Positions 10,013 to 20,476 of a stretch of DNA of 64,000 nucleotides are shown in pieces. The stretch lies in assembly GCA_029817715.1 (NCBI GenBank), contig JARUPY010000441.1, forward strand, positions 1 through 64,000, read 5' to 3'. The notes below the pieces were generated by a model that was not told the DNA's origin, ran no database searches, and worked only from the letters and a program-made list of their open reading frames with translations. The translations under genes were made by a program, and so were the position numbers. The DNA comes from Melastoma dodecandrum. Its lineage: Eukaryota > Streptophyta > Magnoliopsida > Myrtales > Melastomataceae. The number at the start of each line of letters is the position of its first letter. Within the stretch, counting starts at the first letter, position 1.

Positions 10013-10291
10013 ATGGATCTGGCGAACGCGATGAAGAACGGCGTCCGGTCGATCCGCGCGGCCTGCCCGCCGCCGTGCCGCCATCAGGGCGAAGTGCCGA
10101 TCGACCGGTTTCCGAAGACGATGTTCGTGCCCGATGTCGGCCTGCGTCTGCGCTGTACGGCCTGCGGGCGGAAGGGGCCGGAGACGGAGCCGGTATGGGC
10201 CGAGGAGAGACGGCCTGTAGCACTCAATCTCCCGTCCTTTTCAGCCATGATGCGATGGTTGCTTGTCAGTATGCGATCCAAGCTCAATTGA
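10013..10291 (+). CDS. hypothetical protein with Cys pairs
   Basis: From the ATG at 10013: MDLANAMKNGVRSIRAACPP. It contains a CPPPC pair and a CTACG pair (residues about 18-22 and 52-55) spaced like a zinc ribbon, and MFVPDVGLRLRCTACGRKGP between them. The open frame continues upstream to 9896 but the conserved-looking part begins at 10013. The tail past 10215 overlaps the convergent helix-turn-helix gene and may be read-through. Possible nucleic-acid or metal-binding protein; function unknown. Confidence 0.45.
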   Translation: MDLANAMKNGVRSIRAACPPPCRHQGEVPIDRFPKTMFVPDVGLRLRCTACGRKGPETEPVWAEERRPVALNLPSFSAMMRWLLVSMRSKLN

Positions 10292-10441
10292 CCTACCCCC
10301 CTTCGTACAGCGCGACAATCTTCTCCAACTCCAACCGGGCTTATAGGCGCTCAGTTCGCCCTCTGAGATCATGCGATAGAGCGTGGTGCGGCTGACGCCG
10401 AGCATGCGGGCGGCCACGTCATGGCTATAGGTAAGCGGCAT
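10241..10441 (-). CDS. helix-turn-helix (excisionase-type) DNA-binding protein
   Basis: From the ATG at 10441: MPLTYSHDVAARMLGVSRTT then LYRMISEGELSAYKPG, the compact MerR/Xis-like helix-turn-helix used by excisionases and small DNA-binding adaptors. The tail after SAYKPG is atypical (WSWRRLSRCTKGG) where family members normally carry a wing with Ile/Arg residues, so a shift near 10330 is possible. About 66 residues. In this recombinase-rich region an excisionase of a lost element is plausible, but that is inference. Confidence 0.55.
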   Translation of the reverse strand: MPLTYSHDVAARMLGVSRTTLYRMISEGELSAYKPGWSWRRLSRCTKGGRSIELGSHTDKQPSHHG

Positions 10442-10799
10442 CGGGGGGGTCTGCTGCGGGCGGCTCACTGAAAGCACCTCTCCGCTTCGATGGCCTAACG
10501 CCTTCAGCAGGACTGCCACCGTGTCGCGGTAGCTGGTCTCCATTGCGACCCAGATCGTCTGCCAGTCTTCGCCGCTGGGGTCGGCGCTCTTGCCGGGAAA
10601 GCGTGTCGCGCGACGCGATATCCATGCGCTCGATTGCAATCTCGGTGGCTTCCTCGATGTGGGCTGATGTCCATCCGGGCGCGGCGGTGACAACTCGGAA
10701 GGTTTCCTCAGCCATCTGGGCCGCGAGCTCGCGCCCGAGGGAGGCGAAGCTTTCTAGCGTCTCGTCGGAGGTTTGCTCGCCGATGGGCCGGTCGCTCAG
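10425..10799 (-). pseudogene. hypothetical protein with non-standard start, decayed
   Basis: The frame reads LSDRPIGEQTSDETLESFAS then LGRELAAQMAEETFRVVTAA and EEATEIAIERMDIASRDTLS before becoming Arg-rich. It begins with CTG overlapping the TGA (10796-10798) of a preceding short frame (about 10796-10930: VRFNFENGGGAGIWFRERKA), a CTGA overlap that looks like a mutated ATGA translational coupling. The first ATG is only at 10715. It looks like two coupled small genes of a lost element; function unknown. Confidence 0.35.
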
Positions 10800-10890
10800 A
10801 GCGCCTTCCGCTCCCGGAACCAGATCCCGGCACCGCCTCCGTTCTCGAAATTGAATCTCACGCGGGTGACGTCGAAGCGGAGGGCAACCT

Positions 10891-11995
10891 TCAAGCTTTT
10901 GGCGCCGACATAGCAGGTAAAGTAGAGCCCGAGAGTAGTTTAACTAACTCGGCCTGCCGCGATACGCCGGTCTTCGACATTACATTCTTCAACTGTGATC
11001 TTACAGTCGCAGAGGAGGTACCAAAAACTCAGCGATAAATCAGCCACCGTGCTGCCGCTTACAATTCCTCGAGCAACGCGTGCCTCGGCAGCTGTGAGGT
11101 CGAAGAGGCCTTCAAGGACTGACAATTCTGGCACATGCGATGTCGTCAAAGGTGTAAGCACCGCGATTGCTTCTGCTGCTACGAACAAATCAACGGCCGA
11201 TCGGCGGATTGGTAGCAGATGTAGGACGGTAGGAACCTGATCCCCGCGAGCGGCAAGGGGGATAGATCGCGGCGCGATGCTCGCTCGATAAGATAGTTCG
11301 ATCAGCGCGTTCGCTAAAAGGGCATCAGCGGCCGAATCAGTAAGAGCAAGGCGGGCTCCGTCAAGAATCTGATCACCGAGCAGCTTTTCGCACATCCGGT
11401 TCATCGCTAAGGGCCGGCCTTTTCGCCCCAAAACCACTGCTGCGAGCACGACAATCTCCAGCGCTTGAGCGGCAGCCCGAACGGTTTGCAGACGCATGCG
11501 CGCAGCCATCATGGCGGCACGAGCGAGGTGGGGTCGCACACCATCTAGCCGACTGACAGCATTGGCTGGGAAAGGCCCCCGTTCAATAGAGCGCTCGACA
11601 TCAAAAATGAGCTGGTCGCCAGTCGGAACCTTGATGACGCTGGCGGCTCCCATTCCAAAACCACGGGGATTGAAAAATTCACGAAACACTGGCTCACGAG
11701 CAAACTCGTCGATAGTGTAGACATCGAGATCCGTGACGAACCCTGCGTGTCTTTTAGCGAGTAAGCGCTTGGTCCGATCAGTACGATTGAACCACCCTTC
11801 AGATATATAGGCGCTGATTGCATCGGAGAAATTTGGCGTCGTTACGAAACGAGACACATCCAGATTTTCCGCAAAAAAGACAGCCGCGTCCGCTCCGCCG
11901 TACTTCGCAAGAGCCGTAAGAACGTCGGGCCAAAGCTCAGGGAGAACTGCGGCTTCGTAGATGCGATCTACGAGATCCCCTTCTTGGTCAGACAT
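10891..11995 (-). pseudogene. LuxR-type transcriptional regulator, frameshifted in HTH
   Basis: From MSDQEGDLVDRIYEAAVLPE to residue 320 the frame is intact. The N-terminal 200 residues form an uncharacterised sensor-like region (GGADAAVFFAEN, GFGMGAASVIKVP). The C-terminal end has LFDLTAAEARVARGIVSG, the start of a LuxR/GerE helix-turn-helix. After a shift near 11027 the rest follows in another frame: FGTSSATVRSQLKNVMSKTG then VSRQAELVKLLSG. The repaired length of about 365 residues fits this regulator family. As written the recognition helix is lost. No autoinducer domain; ligand unknown. Confidence 0.7.
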
Positions 11996-12016
11996 GACTA
12001 GCGACCCGAGGACGCC

Positions 12017-12263
12017 TCATGTCGGGTCCCTCCGACGCAGCTTCACGCCTGGCTCGCCGCCGTTGGTGAATTCGACGCCGGCGGCTTCAAGAGCGCGTTG
12101 GACCACCGAGATGGTCCTTCAGGCTGCTCTTAAGCACGTCGGGGCCGCACGCTTCCATATTCCGGATCGTGCCGATGCTGACGCCGGACGCTTCCGCCAG
12201 GGCCAACTGCTCGACCCCGGCAAGCGCCCTCGCGGCCTTCAGTTGGTTGCCTGTCGTCAGCAT
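12017..12263 (-). pseudogene. XRE-type helix-turn-helix regulator, frameshifted
   Basis: From the ATG at 12263: MLTTGNQLKAARALAGVEQL then ALAEASGVSIGTIRNMEACG, a compact Cro/C1 helix-turn-helix. A shift near 12100 moves to RALEAAGVEFTNGGEPGVKL, the typical C-terminal tail of these small regulators, ending at TGA 12017. About 80 residues. It follows an inverted repeat at 12297-12330 that could be its operator. Stand-alone XRE proteins of this size are common in mobile regions. Confidence 0.6.
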
Positions 12264-12296
12264 GACTTGATCCAGGACCGACTACTTTGGATATCA

Positions 12297-12330
12297 TAAC
12301 CATTTTGGGCGTGACTGCAACCAATGGTTA
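12297..12330. promoter_or_regulatory. inverted repeat upstream of XRE regulator
   Basis: TAACCATT at 12297-12304 and AATGGTTA at 12323-12330 form a perfect 8-base inverted repeat 34 bases upstream of the XRE start codon. This is the position and symmetry expected of an autoregulatory operator. It also lies just upstream of the transposase remnant, so it might instead belong to that element's end. Confidence 0.4.
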
Positions 12331-12351
12331 GTTACTCTCATATCCAATCTG

Positions 12352-12826
12352 ATGGTTGTGGAAGTCACCCGATGTCCCAACCGCCGATCGCTCCACTGGG
12401 GCCGTGCCCACTCCGCCCTCCACGCTGACCGCGCTCCGGTCGTCCCCGGTTTCGTCATCGCCGCCAAGCTCAAGCAGCGCGCCACGGCTGACTTCCGGGG
12501 CCGGCACTACGAGGCCGCGCTGATCGTCCAGGCGGTCTCCTGGTACCTGTGTTATCCGCTCAGCCACCGTGACATCGAGGAGTTGTTCCTGGAACGCGGC
12601 ATGGAGGTGGATCACTCCACCCTGAACCGGTGGGGGCTCGCCTATGCGCCTTTGGTCGAGAAGCGGCCGCGCCAGTTCCGTCGGCCACACTGCGGATCAG
12701 TTCTGCGGCTTCGAGGTCATGCTGTGACTGCGCAAAGGCTTCGGGTTCGCTGGTACGTGGAGCGTCCGGGGGCAGGAACAGCTGCTGGCTCACTGCTTCG
12801 GACTTCCCGCCGCGAACAAAGCGTGA
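12352..12826 (+). pseudogene. IS6-type transposase, internally deleted
   Basis: The N-terminal part is intact: FRGRHYEAALIVQAVSWYLC, YPLSHRDIEELFLERGMEVD and HSTLNRWGLAYAPLVEKRPR match the start of IS6-family transposases (zinc-finger-like start plus helix-turn-helix). The DDE catalytic core is absent. From about 12695 the sequence jumps to CGFEVML, an in-frame stop, and LRKGFGFAGTWSVRGQEQLL, which looks like the family's C-terminus, ending at TGA 12824. Roughly 100 residues are missing, so the element cannot transpose. It marks the border between the decayed region and the ABC transporter operon. Confidence 0.65.
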
Positions 12827-12900
12827 AAAGCGGGACAGTAGAAGCTCTTCAACGGCCTGCAGCCGAGTTCGCGACACGCCCGCAGTGTCAGCCCTGGGCC

Positions 12901-13905
12901 TCATCCGAACTCCAATCGGTCCCGGTGACAGGCGACTTGGCGTTCCCCCTCCAGGCGGCGCAGTTCCGGCCGCTCGACCCGGCAGCGCGCGATGGCATGG
13001 GCGCAGCGCGGATGGAAGGCGCAGCCGGGTGGCGGAGCCAGGGGCGAGGGGGGCTCGCCGACGAGCCCTTGGAAGCGGCGCTTGCCGGGCACGAGCCGCG
13101 GGGTCTGCGCGAGCAGGCTGATCGTGTAGGGATGGGCGGGGGCGGCGAACAGGGACTCCGCGGGCGCCTCCTCGACGATGCGGCCGAGATACATGAACCA
13201 GCACCCGGGTCGCGACGTGCTCGATCACCCCGAGATCGTGACTCACGAACAGGTAGGTCAACCCGAGATCGCGGCGCAGGTCGAGAAACAGGTTGAGCAC
13301 CTGGGCCTGGATCGAGACGTCGAGGGCGGCCACGGACTCGTCGAGGACCAGCATCTTCGGCCGGACCGCCAACGCCCGGGCGATGCCGATCCGGGCGCGT
13401 TGCCCGCCGGAGAACTGATGGGGAAAGCGGGCCATCGCATCCGCCCCGAGGCTCACCCGCGCGAGGAGATCGGCGACGTAGCCCCGCTTGTCCCCGGCAT
13501 CGACGAGCCCGTGGGCGACGGGCGCTTCGCCGACGATGTCGAGAAACCCGCATGCGGGGGTTGAGCGAGGCCATGGCGTCCTGGAACACCATCTGCACGC
13601 TCAGCTGGGCGGCGCGGCGCTCACTGGGGGTCATGGCGGCGAGATCCACGCCGGCGCGTCGGACACAGCCATCGCTCGGCGCGTGGAGGCCGGCCACGAG
13701 GCGGGCGAGGGTCGACTTACCGCTGCCGGACTCGCCGACCAGGCCGACGACTTCGCCGGCCTCCACCCGCATGTCGATGTCCGAGACCGCCAGGACGCTG
13801 GTGGGCCGGCGCCGCTCACCGAGCAGGCCGGCGATCCGGGCGGCCAGGGAGGGCGTGGTGCCGAAACCGCTTCGACACGGATTCCAAGGTCACGAGGGCA
13901 CTCAC
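12901..13905 (-). pseudogene. peptide/nickel-type ABC importer ATPase 2 (DppF/OppF-like), frameshifted
   Basis: Starts with GTG at 13905 (VSALVTLESVSKRFR), overlapping the TGA of the upstream ATPase as GTGA. Walker [11 protein letters not shown]-loop MVFQDAMASLNPRMR, signature SGGQRARIGIARAL, Walker B MLVLDES, and the family-specific C-terminal Cys region GCAFHPRCAHAIARC ending at 12901 are all present, but spread over three frames (breaks near 13860, 13540 and 13200). About 335 residues if joined, the normal length. It would energise substrate uptake on the cytoplasmic face. Last gene of the operon. Confidence 0.8.
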
Positions 13906-14909
13906 GCGACGACGGTCCCGCTGAGAGGATATCGGCAGAGGACGGCCCGGCCCGGCCGATGGACCAGGGGCGGAGGCTCGGCACAGTCGGGCTGGACGTT
14001 GAAGCAGCGGGGCGCGAAGGCGCAGCCTGGCGGGCGTCGGTCCAGCGGCGGGGCGAGGCCGGGAATCTGGGCCAGCCGGTCGCCGCGCTTGTTGCGGCTT
14101 GGGGCCGATCCGATGAGTCCGGCGCTGTAGGGGTGGAGCGGGCGCCTTCACCACCTCGGCCACCGGCCCGGCCTCGACCACCCGGCCCGCGTACATCACG
14201 AGCAGCCGGTCGGCGAGACCGGAGACCACCGCGAGGTCGTGAGTGATCCAGATCAAGGCGGTGCCCATCTCGGCACAGAGATCCTGGGCCTCCGCCAGGA
14301 TCTGCGCCTGGATCGTCACGTCGAGCGCGGTGGTGGGCTCGTCGGCGATCAGCAGGCGCGGGTTGCAGCACAGCGCGATGGCGATGGCGATTCGCTGCCG
14401 CATGCCGCCCGAGAGTTGATGCGGGTAGGCCCCGAGCCGCTCGTCGGGCGCGGGGATGCCGACCCGCACCAGGGCTTCGCGCGCCCGGGCGCGGGCAGCC
14501 TTGGCCGAGACCCGCTCATGGGCGGTGATCGCCTCGACGATCTGGGTTTCGACCCGGTAGCACCGGGTTCAGGGCCGTCATCGGCTCCTGGAAGATCATC
14601 GCGATGCGGTCGCCGCGCAGGCGCCGGAGTTCGGCCTCGGACAGGTCCGTGAGATCGCGGCCCTCGAAGACGATGCGGCCTCCGGCGATCCGGCCCGGTG
14701 CATCGATCAGGCCCATGAGGGCCAGCCCGGTCACCGATTTGCCGGAGCCAGATTCTCCCACGAGCCCCACCACCTCGCCGCGAGAGACAGATAGATCCAG
14801 TCCCTGCACCGCGAGGTGCTCCCGGCCACCGGCCCGGAAGGCGACATGAAGGTTCTCGACGGCGAGGACGGGGGCGTCGGCCGGGGGGCACCCGGTCCGC
14901 CGCGCTCAC
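13902..14909 (-). pseudogene. peptide-type ABC importer ATPase 1 (DppD/OppD-like), frameshifted
   Basis: GTG start at 14909 overlaps the permease stop (GTGA). A shift in a run of six C near 14880 separates the start from [17 protein letters not shown]. Then come Walker [11 protein letters not shown]-loop [14 protein letters not shown], a shift near 14565, signature [15 protein letters not shown], Walker [15 protein letters not shown] and H-loop [10 protein letters not shown] third shift near 14140 precedes the C-terminal Cys motif (GCAFAPRCFNVQPDC). About 335 residues joined. It pairs with ATPase 2 to power the two permeases. Confidence 0.8.
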
Positions 14910-15822
14910 GCCGAGAGCCTGGGATTGAGGACGTCGCGCAGGCCGTCCCCGACGAGGTTGATCGCCACGATGACGGCCACGAGGGCGAGACCCGGGAAGG
15001 TCGAGATCCAGTACTTGCCCGAGAGCAGGTAATCGTAGCCGTTCTTGATGAGGAGCCCGAGGGAGGGCTCGGTCACCGGCACGCCGACGCCCAGGAAGGA
15101 GAGCGTGGCCTCGAGGGCGATGGCGTGCGCCACCTGCATGGTCGCGACCACGATCACCGGGGCGAGACAGTTCGGCAGGAGGTGGCGGAAGATCAGGCTG
15201 GCGCGCGGGAGGGCGAGCGCCCGGGCCGCCTCCATGTATTCCCGGCGCCGTTCCACCAGGGCCTGGGCCCGGATGGCCCGGGCGTAGTAGGCCCACTGCA
15301 CCGCCACCAGGGCGACTACCACCTTGTCGATACCCCCGCCCGAAGGCGGCGAGCAGCACCAGGGCGATCAGGATCGCCGGGAACGAGAGCTGCAGGTCGA
15401 CGAGGCGCATGAGCGCGGCGTCCAGCCGCCCTCCCGCATTGGCGGCGAGCACGCCGATGCAGGAGCCCAGCGACGCGGCGATGAGGGTCGCCGACAGGCT
15501 GACGATGAGCGAGACGCGCAGCCCGTAGACGATGGCCGAGAGCATATCGCGGCCCTGCGCGTCGGTTCCCAGCCAGTAGGTGAGCCCGGCAAAGCTCTGG
15601 CTTCCGGGCGGCTGCGTGCCATCCATCACGTCGAGGCTCGCGAGGTCGTAGGGATTCTGCGGCGTGATCCAGGGCGCGAGGACCGCCATCAGCGCCACGG
15701 CTACCAGGACGAGGAGGCCGACGCCTGCCGCGGGGGATCGGAAGAACGCGCGGGCATTGGGCGCGCCAGACCGGGTCCGCCCGGTACGGGACCGGCTCTT
15801 CCGCGGAGGCGGCGGGCGTCAT
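14906..15822 (-). pseudogene. peptide-type ABC importer permease 2 (DppC-like), frameshifted
   Basis: ATG at 15822 overlaps the stop of the first permease (ATGA). MTPAASAEEPVPYRADP is followed, after a shift near 15765, by a first membrane helix (GVGLLVLVAVALMAVLAPWI) and the periplasmic YWLGTDAQGRDMLSAIVYGL typical of DppC/OppC. A further shift near 15335 leads to the EAA-loop region (YMEAARALALPRASLIFRHL) and LEATLSFLGVGVPVTEPSLG, ending NPRLSA. About 300 residues, five to six helices. It forms the translocation channel with DppB-like. Confidence 0.8.
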
Positions 15823-16795
15823 GCCTCCGCCTCCGCGAGGCGGACCCGCGGGTCCAGGGTGGCATAGATCAGATCGATGACGAAGTTGATCAGCACGAAC
15901 AGGCACACCGTCAGCATCAGGTAGGCGACGATCACCGGCCGGTCGAGGCGGTTGATTGAGTCAATCAGCAGCTTGCCGATGCCGGGCCACGCGAACACCG
16001 TCTCCGTGATGACCGAGAACGCGATCATCGAGCCGAACTCGAGGCCGATCACCGTGACCACCGGCAGCAGGATGTTCTTGAGGACATGGACGCCGACGAT
16101 GCGGGCCGGGCGCAATCCCTTGGCGCGGGCGAAGCGGACGTAATCCTGCAGCATGGCCTCGCGTGTTCCGGCACGGGCGAGGCGGATCACCACGGCAAGC
16201 TTGAACAAGGCGAGGTTCACGGCCGGCAGGATGAGGTGGCGAAGCCCATCGAGGGTGAGGATGCCGAGGTCGACCCCCATGACGCGGAGCGTCTCGCCGC
16301 GCCCCCCGGCCGGCAACCAGCCCAGGGTCACGGAAAAGATCAGCACCAGCATCAGCCCCTGCCAGAAGTTCGGCAGGGAGAAGGCCAGGATGGACCCGCC
16401 CATAATCGCCTTGTCGGTCGCCTTCTCCGCGCGCAGGCCCGCCCACAGGCCGAGGGCAGGCCGAGGGCGACCGCGATGAAGAGGGCCGTGAAGGCAAGCT
16501 CCAGGGTCGCGGGCAGTCGCTGCAGGATCACCGTGAAGGCCGGTTCGTTGTAGACGAACGACCGGCCGAGGTCGCCGTGCAGCGCGCGCCAAGCGAAGGT
16601 CGCGAACTGCATCCACAGGGGCTGGTCGAGGCCCAGGCGTTGGCTGATCTGGGCGCGTTCGTCCGGCGTCGCGTCCGGTGCGGCGAGCACGTCGATCGGG
16701 TCGGCGATGGCATAGACGCCGAGGAACACCACGGTCGCCATGGCGGCGACCGTGAGCAGCGCCTGCCCGAACCGCTGAATGACGTAGGTCAGCAC
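15819..16795 (-). pseudogene. peptide-type ABC importer permease 1 (DppB-like), frameshifted
   Basis: Starts MLTYVIQRFGQALLTVAAMA, the usual DppB/GsiC N-terminal helix. QRLGLDQPLWMQFATFAWRA and LHGDLGRSFVYNEPAFTVIL are classic for the first periplasmic region. One shift near 16445 is followed by an unbroken C-terminal half with the EAA loop (YVRFARAKGLRPARIVGVHV) and TETVFAWPGIGKLLIDSINR. Six helices predicted. Fits the family length of about 325 residues. The substrate class (di-/oligopeptide, glutathione, nickel) cannot be told from permeases alone. Confidence 0.8.
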
Positions 16796-16823
16796 GGGCG
16801 GGGTCGCTCCCGGTCGTCGCCCC

Positions 16824-18486
16824 TCACGGGGTCTGTTCCACGTTCATCACCAGCGTGTACTGGTCGATGCGGGGCTCGTAGCGCAGGCCCTTCGCGGTGG
16901 CCCAGGGCGTCACCTCGAAGTGCAGCGGGATCAGCGGGTAGTCCTTCATGGCCAGCGCGGAGGCCTGGCGGAGCAACTCTTCGCGCTTCCCCTGGTCGAA
17001 GGTAGCCATCGCCTCGACCGTCAGCCGGTCGACCTCGCGGTTACAGTAACGCCCGCGATTGGTGAAGCCGAGCCCCTTCGCCGGGTCGAAGCACAGCAGC
17101 AATGAGTTCAGGGAGTTCGACATGTCGCCGGAATCCGCTCCCCAGCCGGACAGATAGGCCGAGAACTCGAACTTGTTGCGCCGGGTGAAGAAGGTCGAGG
17201 CCGTGGAGGCGTCGATGCTGGTCTTCACGCCGATGCGGGTCCACATCTGCGCGACGACCTGCGCCACCTTCTCGTCGTTGATGTAGCGGTCGTTGGGCGT
17301 GCCGAGCGTGATCTCGAACCCGTTCGGATAACCGGCCTGGGCAAGCAGGTCCTTGGCCGCCTTAGGGTCGTAGGGCACGATCGGGAAGTCCTTGGTCGTG
17401 CCGGAGAGCGGGTAAGGCAGGATCTCGCCCGCGGCCTGCGCCACCCCGCCCATTCACCCGATCGACGATGGCCTTTCGGTCGACGGCCTTGGAGAGGGCT
17501 TCCCGGACGCGCACGTCACGTAGGGGGTTCTTGTCGGTGCCCTTGATGGTCGGGGTCTTCCAGTCCGGCCCGTCGAACTGGTCGAGATGGACGTAGATGA
17601 TGCGGTTCGACAGACCCTTGGTCACGGTGAACCCGGCCCCCTCGATCCGGGGCAGGTCCTGGATCGCCGGACTCTCGATGAGGTCGACGTCGCCGGCGAG
17701 CAGCGCCGCGACCCGCGGTCCCGTCGAGGGGATTGGCTTCATCGTCACCTTGTCGAAGGCGGCCTTGGTTCCCCAGTAGGACGGGTTCGGCGCCAGCACG
17801 ATCTGCGTGCCGCGGACGTATTCCCGCAGCACGTAAGGGCCGGTGCCGACCGAGACCTTCGGATCGGCGAAGTCGGTGGACCGCGGCGGCGTCCCCATGC
17901 CGGTGCAGCCGCCCTTGGCGAAGGTCACCGGGCCCGCGGCCCCCGACGCCTTGGCGCTCAGCATCCCGAGCGCCGTCAGGTTCGTCGGCAGGAGCGGCAG
18001 CGGACCGTCGGTGGTCACCACCACGGTGAGGGGATCGGGCGCCTCGACGCGGGTGAAGGGTTTGACGAAGGTGGCGAAGGACGAGGGCGAATTCTCGACC
18101 AGCGGGATCCGGCAGAAGGTGTAGATCACGTCCTGCGCTGTGAACGGCGTGCCGTCCGAGAAGGTCACGCCCGGCCGCAGCTTGAACTCCCAGGTGGTCG
18201 TGTCACGCGGCGTCCACGAGAGGGCGAGCGAAGGCTTGAGCCCCATCTGCGCGTCCGTATCAACGAGCGACTCGAAGATGTGCCGACGCAGGGCGTTGTT
18301 GGGCCCGAGGTTGTGGAAGTGCGGGTCCATCGAGGTCGGTTCGGCACTCAGGCCCACGCGAAGGTCCCGCGCCTGCGCCGCCTCGCCCGCCAGGACGACG
18401 ACACCCGAGAGCGCGAGGCCGGCCACGCCCCGGGTCCAGCGCAGGCTAAGTGTCCGCCGGGCAGTCTCAGGCGTCTGCGTCATCAA
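16824..18486 (-). pseudogene. ABC transporter periplasmic substrate-binding protein (family 5), one frameshift
   Basis: Begins MMTQTPETARRTLSLRWTRG with a basic region, hydrophobic core and AQA-R cleavage site. The mature domain shows LRVGLSAEPTSMDPHFHNLG, SLALSWTPRDTTTWEFKLRP and GVTFSDGTPFTAQDVIYTFC, all signatures of SBP family 5 (DppA/OppA). A shift near 17450 separates the first 340 residues from the last 209. About 550 residues in all. It should capture peptides or similar ligands for the four downstream genes. First gene of the operon; spacing to DppB-like is 28 bases. Confidence 0.85.
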
Positions 18487-18809
18487 GGATGTCCGGTGTC
18501 AATCGTGAAACGACGTGAGGCTAGGGCAGGGCCGAGCCCAGCGGCATCAAGGTCTGCCTCTCTGAGCCGGAAGCGTCAATCATGCCAAACCGTGACGCGA
18601 CGGGCCAAGCGTCTTGGCAGACGAACGTCGACCGATCCGTTACAAGGGCGGTTGTTTCCGGGCCCGGTGCCCGACGCCCGTATTTTATTCTTGGATCGGG
18701 CTCCGGGGTTACGCCGGGCATCGAGGCTGGGGACCGGCGACCCGAGTTCCACCACCCACCCGGATCCGACGGATCGCCCCGCACTGGTCCGGCACACGAT
18801 CGAAGGCCA
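18487..18809. promoter_or_regulatory. divergent promoter region, transporter / M20 enzyme
   Basis: This 323-base gap separates the minus-strand transporter operon from the plus-strand M20 enzyme, so both promoters must lie here. No clear -35/-10 pair or strong palindrome could be picked out by eye. Open frames crossing it look non-coding. Confidence 0.4.
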
Positions 18810-20012
18810 TGACGCGACAGACCCGGATCGTTTCAGATGCCCCCTCCCGCGCGGAGGCGCCGGATCTCGTCGAAATCCTCGGCAAGCTCGTCGCGTTCGA
18901 CACGGTCAGCGCCCGCTCGAACCTCCCGCTGATCGACTGGGTGGAAGCCTTCGCCCGTGGTCACGGAGCCACGGTGGAGCGGGTCTTGAACGCCACCGGC
19001 ACCAAGGCGGCTCTCTGGATCACCGTCGGGCCGAGGGAATAAGCCGGGTTACGTGCTCTCGGGCCACAGCGACGTGGTCCCGGTCGAGGGCCAGCCCTGG
19101 TCGTCCGACCCCTTCACCCTGCGCGAGGAGGCAGGGCGCCTCTACGGTCGCGGCACCTCTGACATGAAGGGCTTCCTCGCCGTCTGCCTCGCGGCCCTGC
19201 CCGCGATGGCCACCGCCGGGCTCTCGACGCCGATCCATCTCGCGATGTCCTACGACGAGGAGATCGGCTGCCTCGGCGTCCGGCCCCTCATCGCGCGCAT
19301 GCTGGAGCGGGGCCTGCGTCCGCGCGGCTGTTTCGTCGGCGAACCGACTGGGATGGAGGTCGTCGTCGGCCACAAGGGCAAGTCCGCTGCGCGGGTCACC
19401 TTCCGGGGTCTCGCCTGCCATTCGGCCTTGGCCCCACAGGGCGTCAATGCGGTGGAATACGCCGCCCGCTTCATCGAGCACGTCCGGATCTCGGCCGAGG
19501 CGATCGTCCGTGACGGGCGGCGGGACGCGCTCTACGACGTGCCCCACACCACCGGCCTGTCAAGCGTCGTCCGTGGCGGATCGGCCCTCAACATCGTGCC
19601 GGACACCTGTTCGGTGGAGTTCGAGTACCGCGCGATCGGTGGCGACGATGCCGGCGCCCTCGCGGCCGCAGCGATCGCCTATGCCACGGACATCCTGGCG
19701 CCCCTGATGCAGGCGGTCGATTCCGCCTGCGGCGTCACGGTCGAGCCGCTGATCGACTATCCGGGCCTCGAGACGGACCCCGACGCCGAGATCGTCACCC
19801 TGGCCAAGGCGCTCGCCCGGCCGCAATGGCCACGCCAAGGTTTCCTACGGCACGGAGGCCGGCCTGTTCGAGGCGCTGGGCCACACGCCGAGCGTGGTGA
19901 TCGTCCGGGCTCCATCGCCCGCGCGCACAAGGCGGACGAGTATGTCACCCGCGACGAGCTCGAAACCTGTGCCGCCTTCATCCGCAAGCTGATCGCCCAC
20001 AGCGTCCCGTGA
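18810..20012 (+). pseudogene. argE: acetylornithine deacetylase / M20 peptidase, frameshifted
   Basis: Starts MTRQTRIVSDAPSRAEAPDL. Conserved M20 motifs: GHSDVVPVEGQPWSSDPF (metal-binding His-Asp), GRGTSDMKGFLA (bridging Asp), YDEEIGCLGV (catalytic Glu pair), CFVGEPTGM and, near the end, AHKADEYVTRDE (last metal His). The order matches ArgE. Breaks occur near 19037 and 19830; joined length about 400. ArgE removes the acetyl group from N-acetylornithine, but relatives act on other N-acyl amino acids. Its position divergent from a peptide importer suggests it may process an imported substrate. Confidence 0.75.
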
Positions 20013-20476
20013 AAGGGAGCCGGCCGGACCTCGATCGCGGTCGAAGAGCCACACTTGCGGAGGCAAGCCGATCCGCCCTCGCCGAAGGAGCTCTCCATCG
20101 GAACGGGGAGAAGAGCAGCGTGACGGACGGCCCTTGGCGAAGCCCGTCGCGAGATTGCACTCCAAACGGCGCAGGGTGTCCCAGCTCTGCTCCCGAACGG
20201 GACAACCAGTGCCCGCACGTATCAGAAAGCTTGGTAGGAGGCCGTCCGCTTTTCCGGCGGGCTTTCTTCGAAGCAGACGAGCCGCTTTCCGCCAAACTAC
20301 GTCATGCCGAATCGCTATCGCGCGCAAGACCGGACCTTCGGCTTTGCGCCCATTCCAGTCACTAGATGGCCCTCGTGTGCGTCTCCAAAGCTGACATCGG
20401 TCAAGCCGGCGGCCGCAACATTCTCCGCTTCAGGCGAACCGGCCGAAGCGGACACGCTGAAACTGCTATCCAGAAA
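20013..20476. other. no supported gene
   Basis: 464 bases between the convergent ends of the M20 gene and the SDR gene. Frames exist but show no domain or good start. No U-tract terminator was recognised. Confidence 0.4.

Noticed and set aside
17587..19167. Open frame of about 526 codons on the plus strand
   Set aside because: Antisense to the ABC binding-protein gene, then runs out of frame into the M20 gene; GC-rich shadow.
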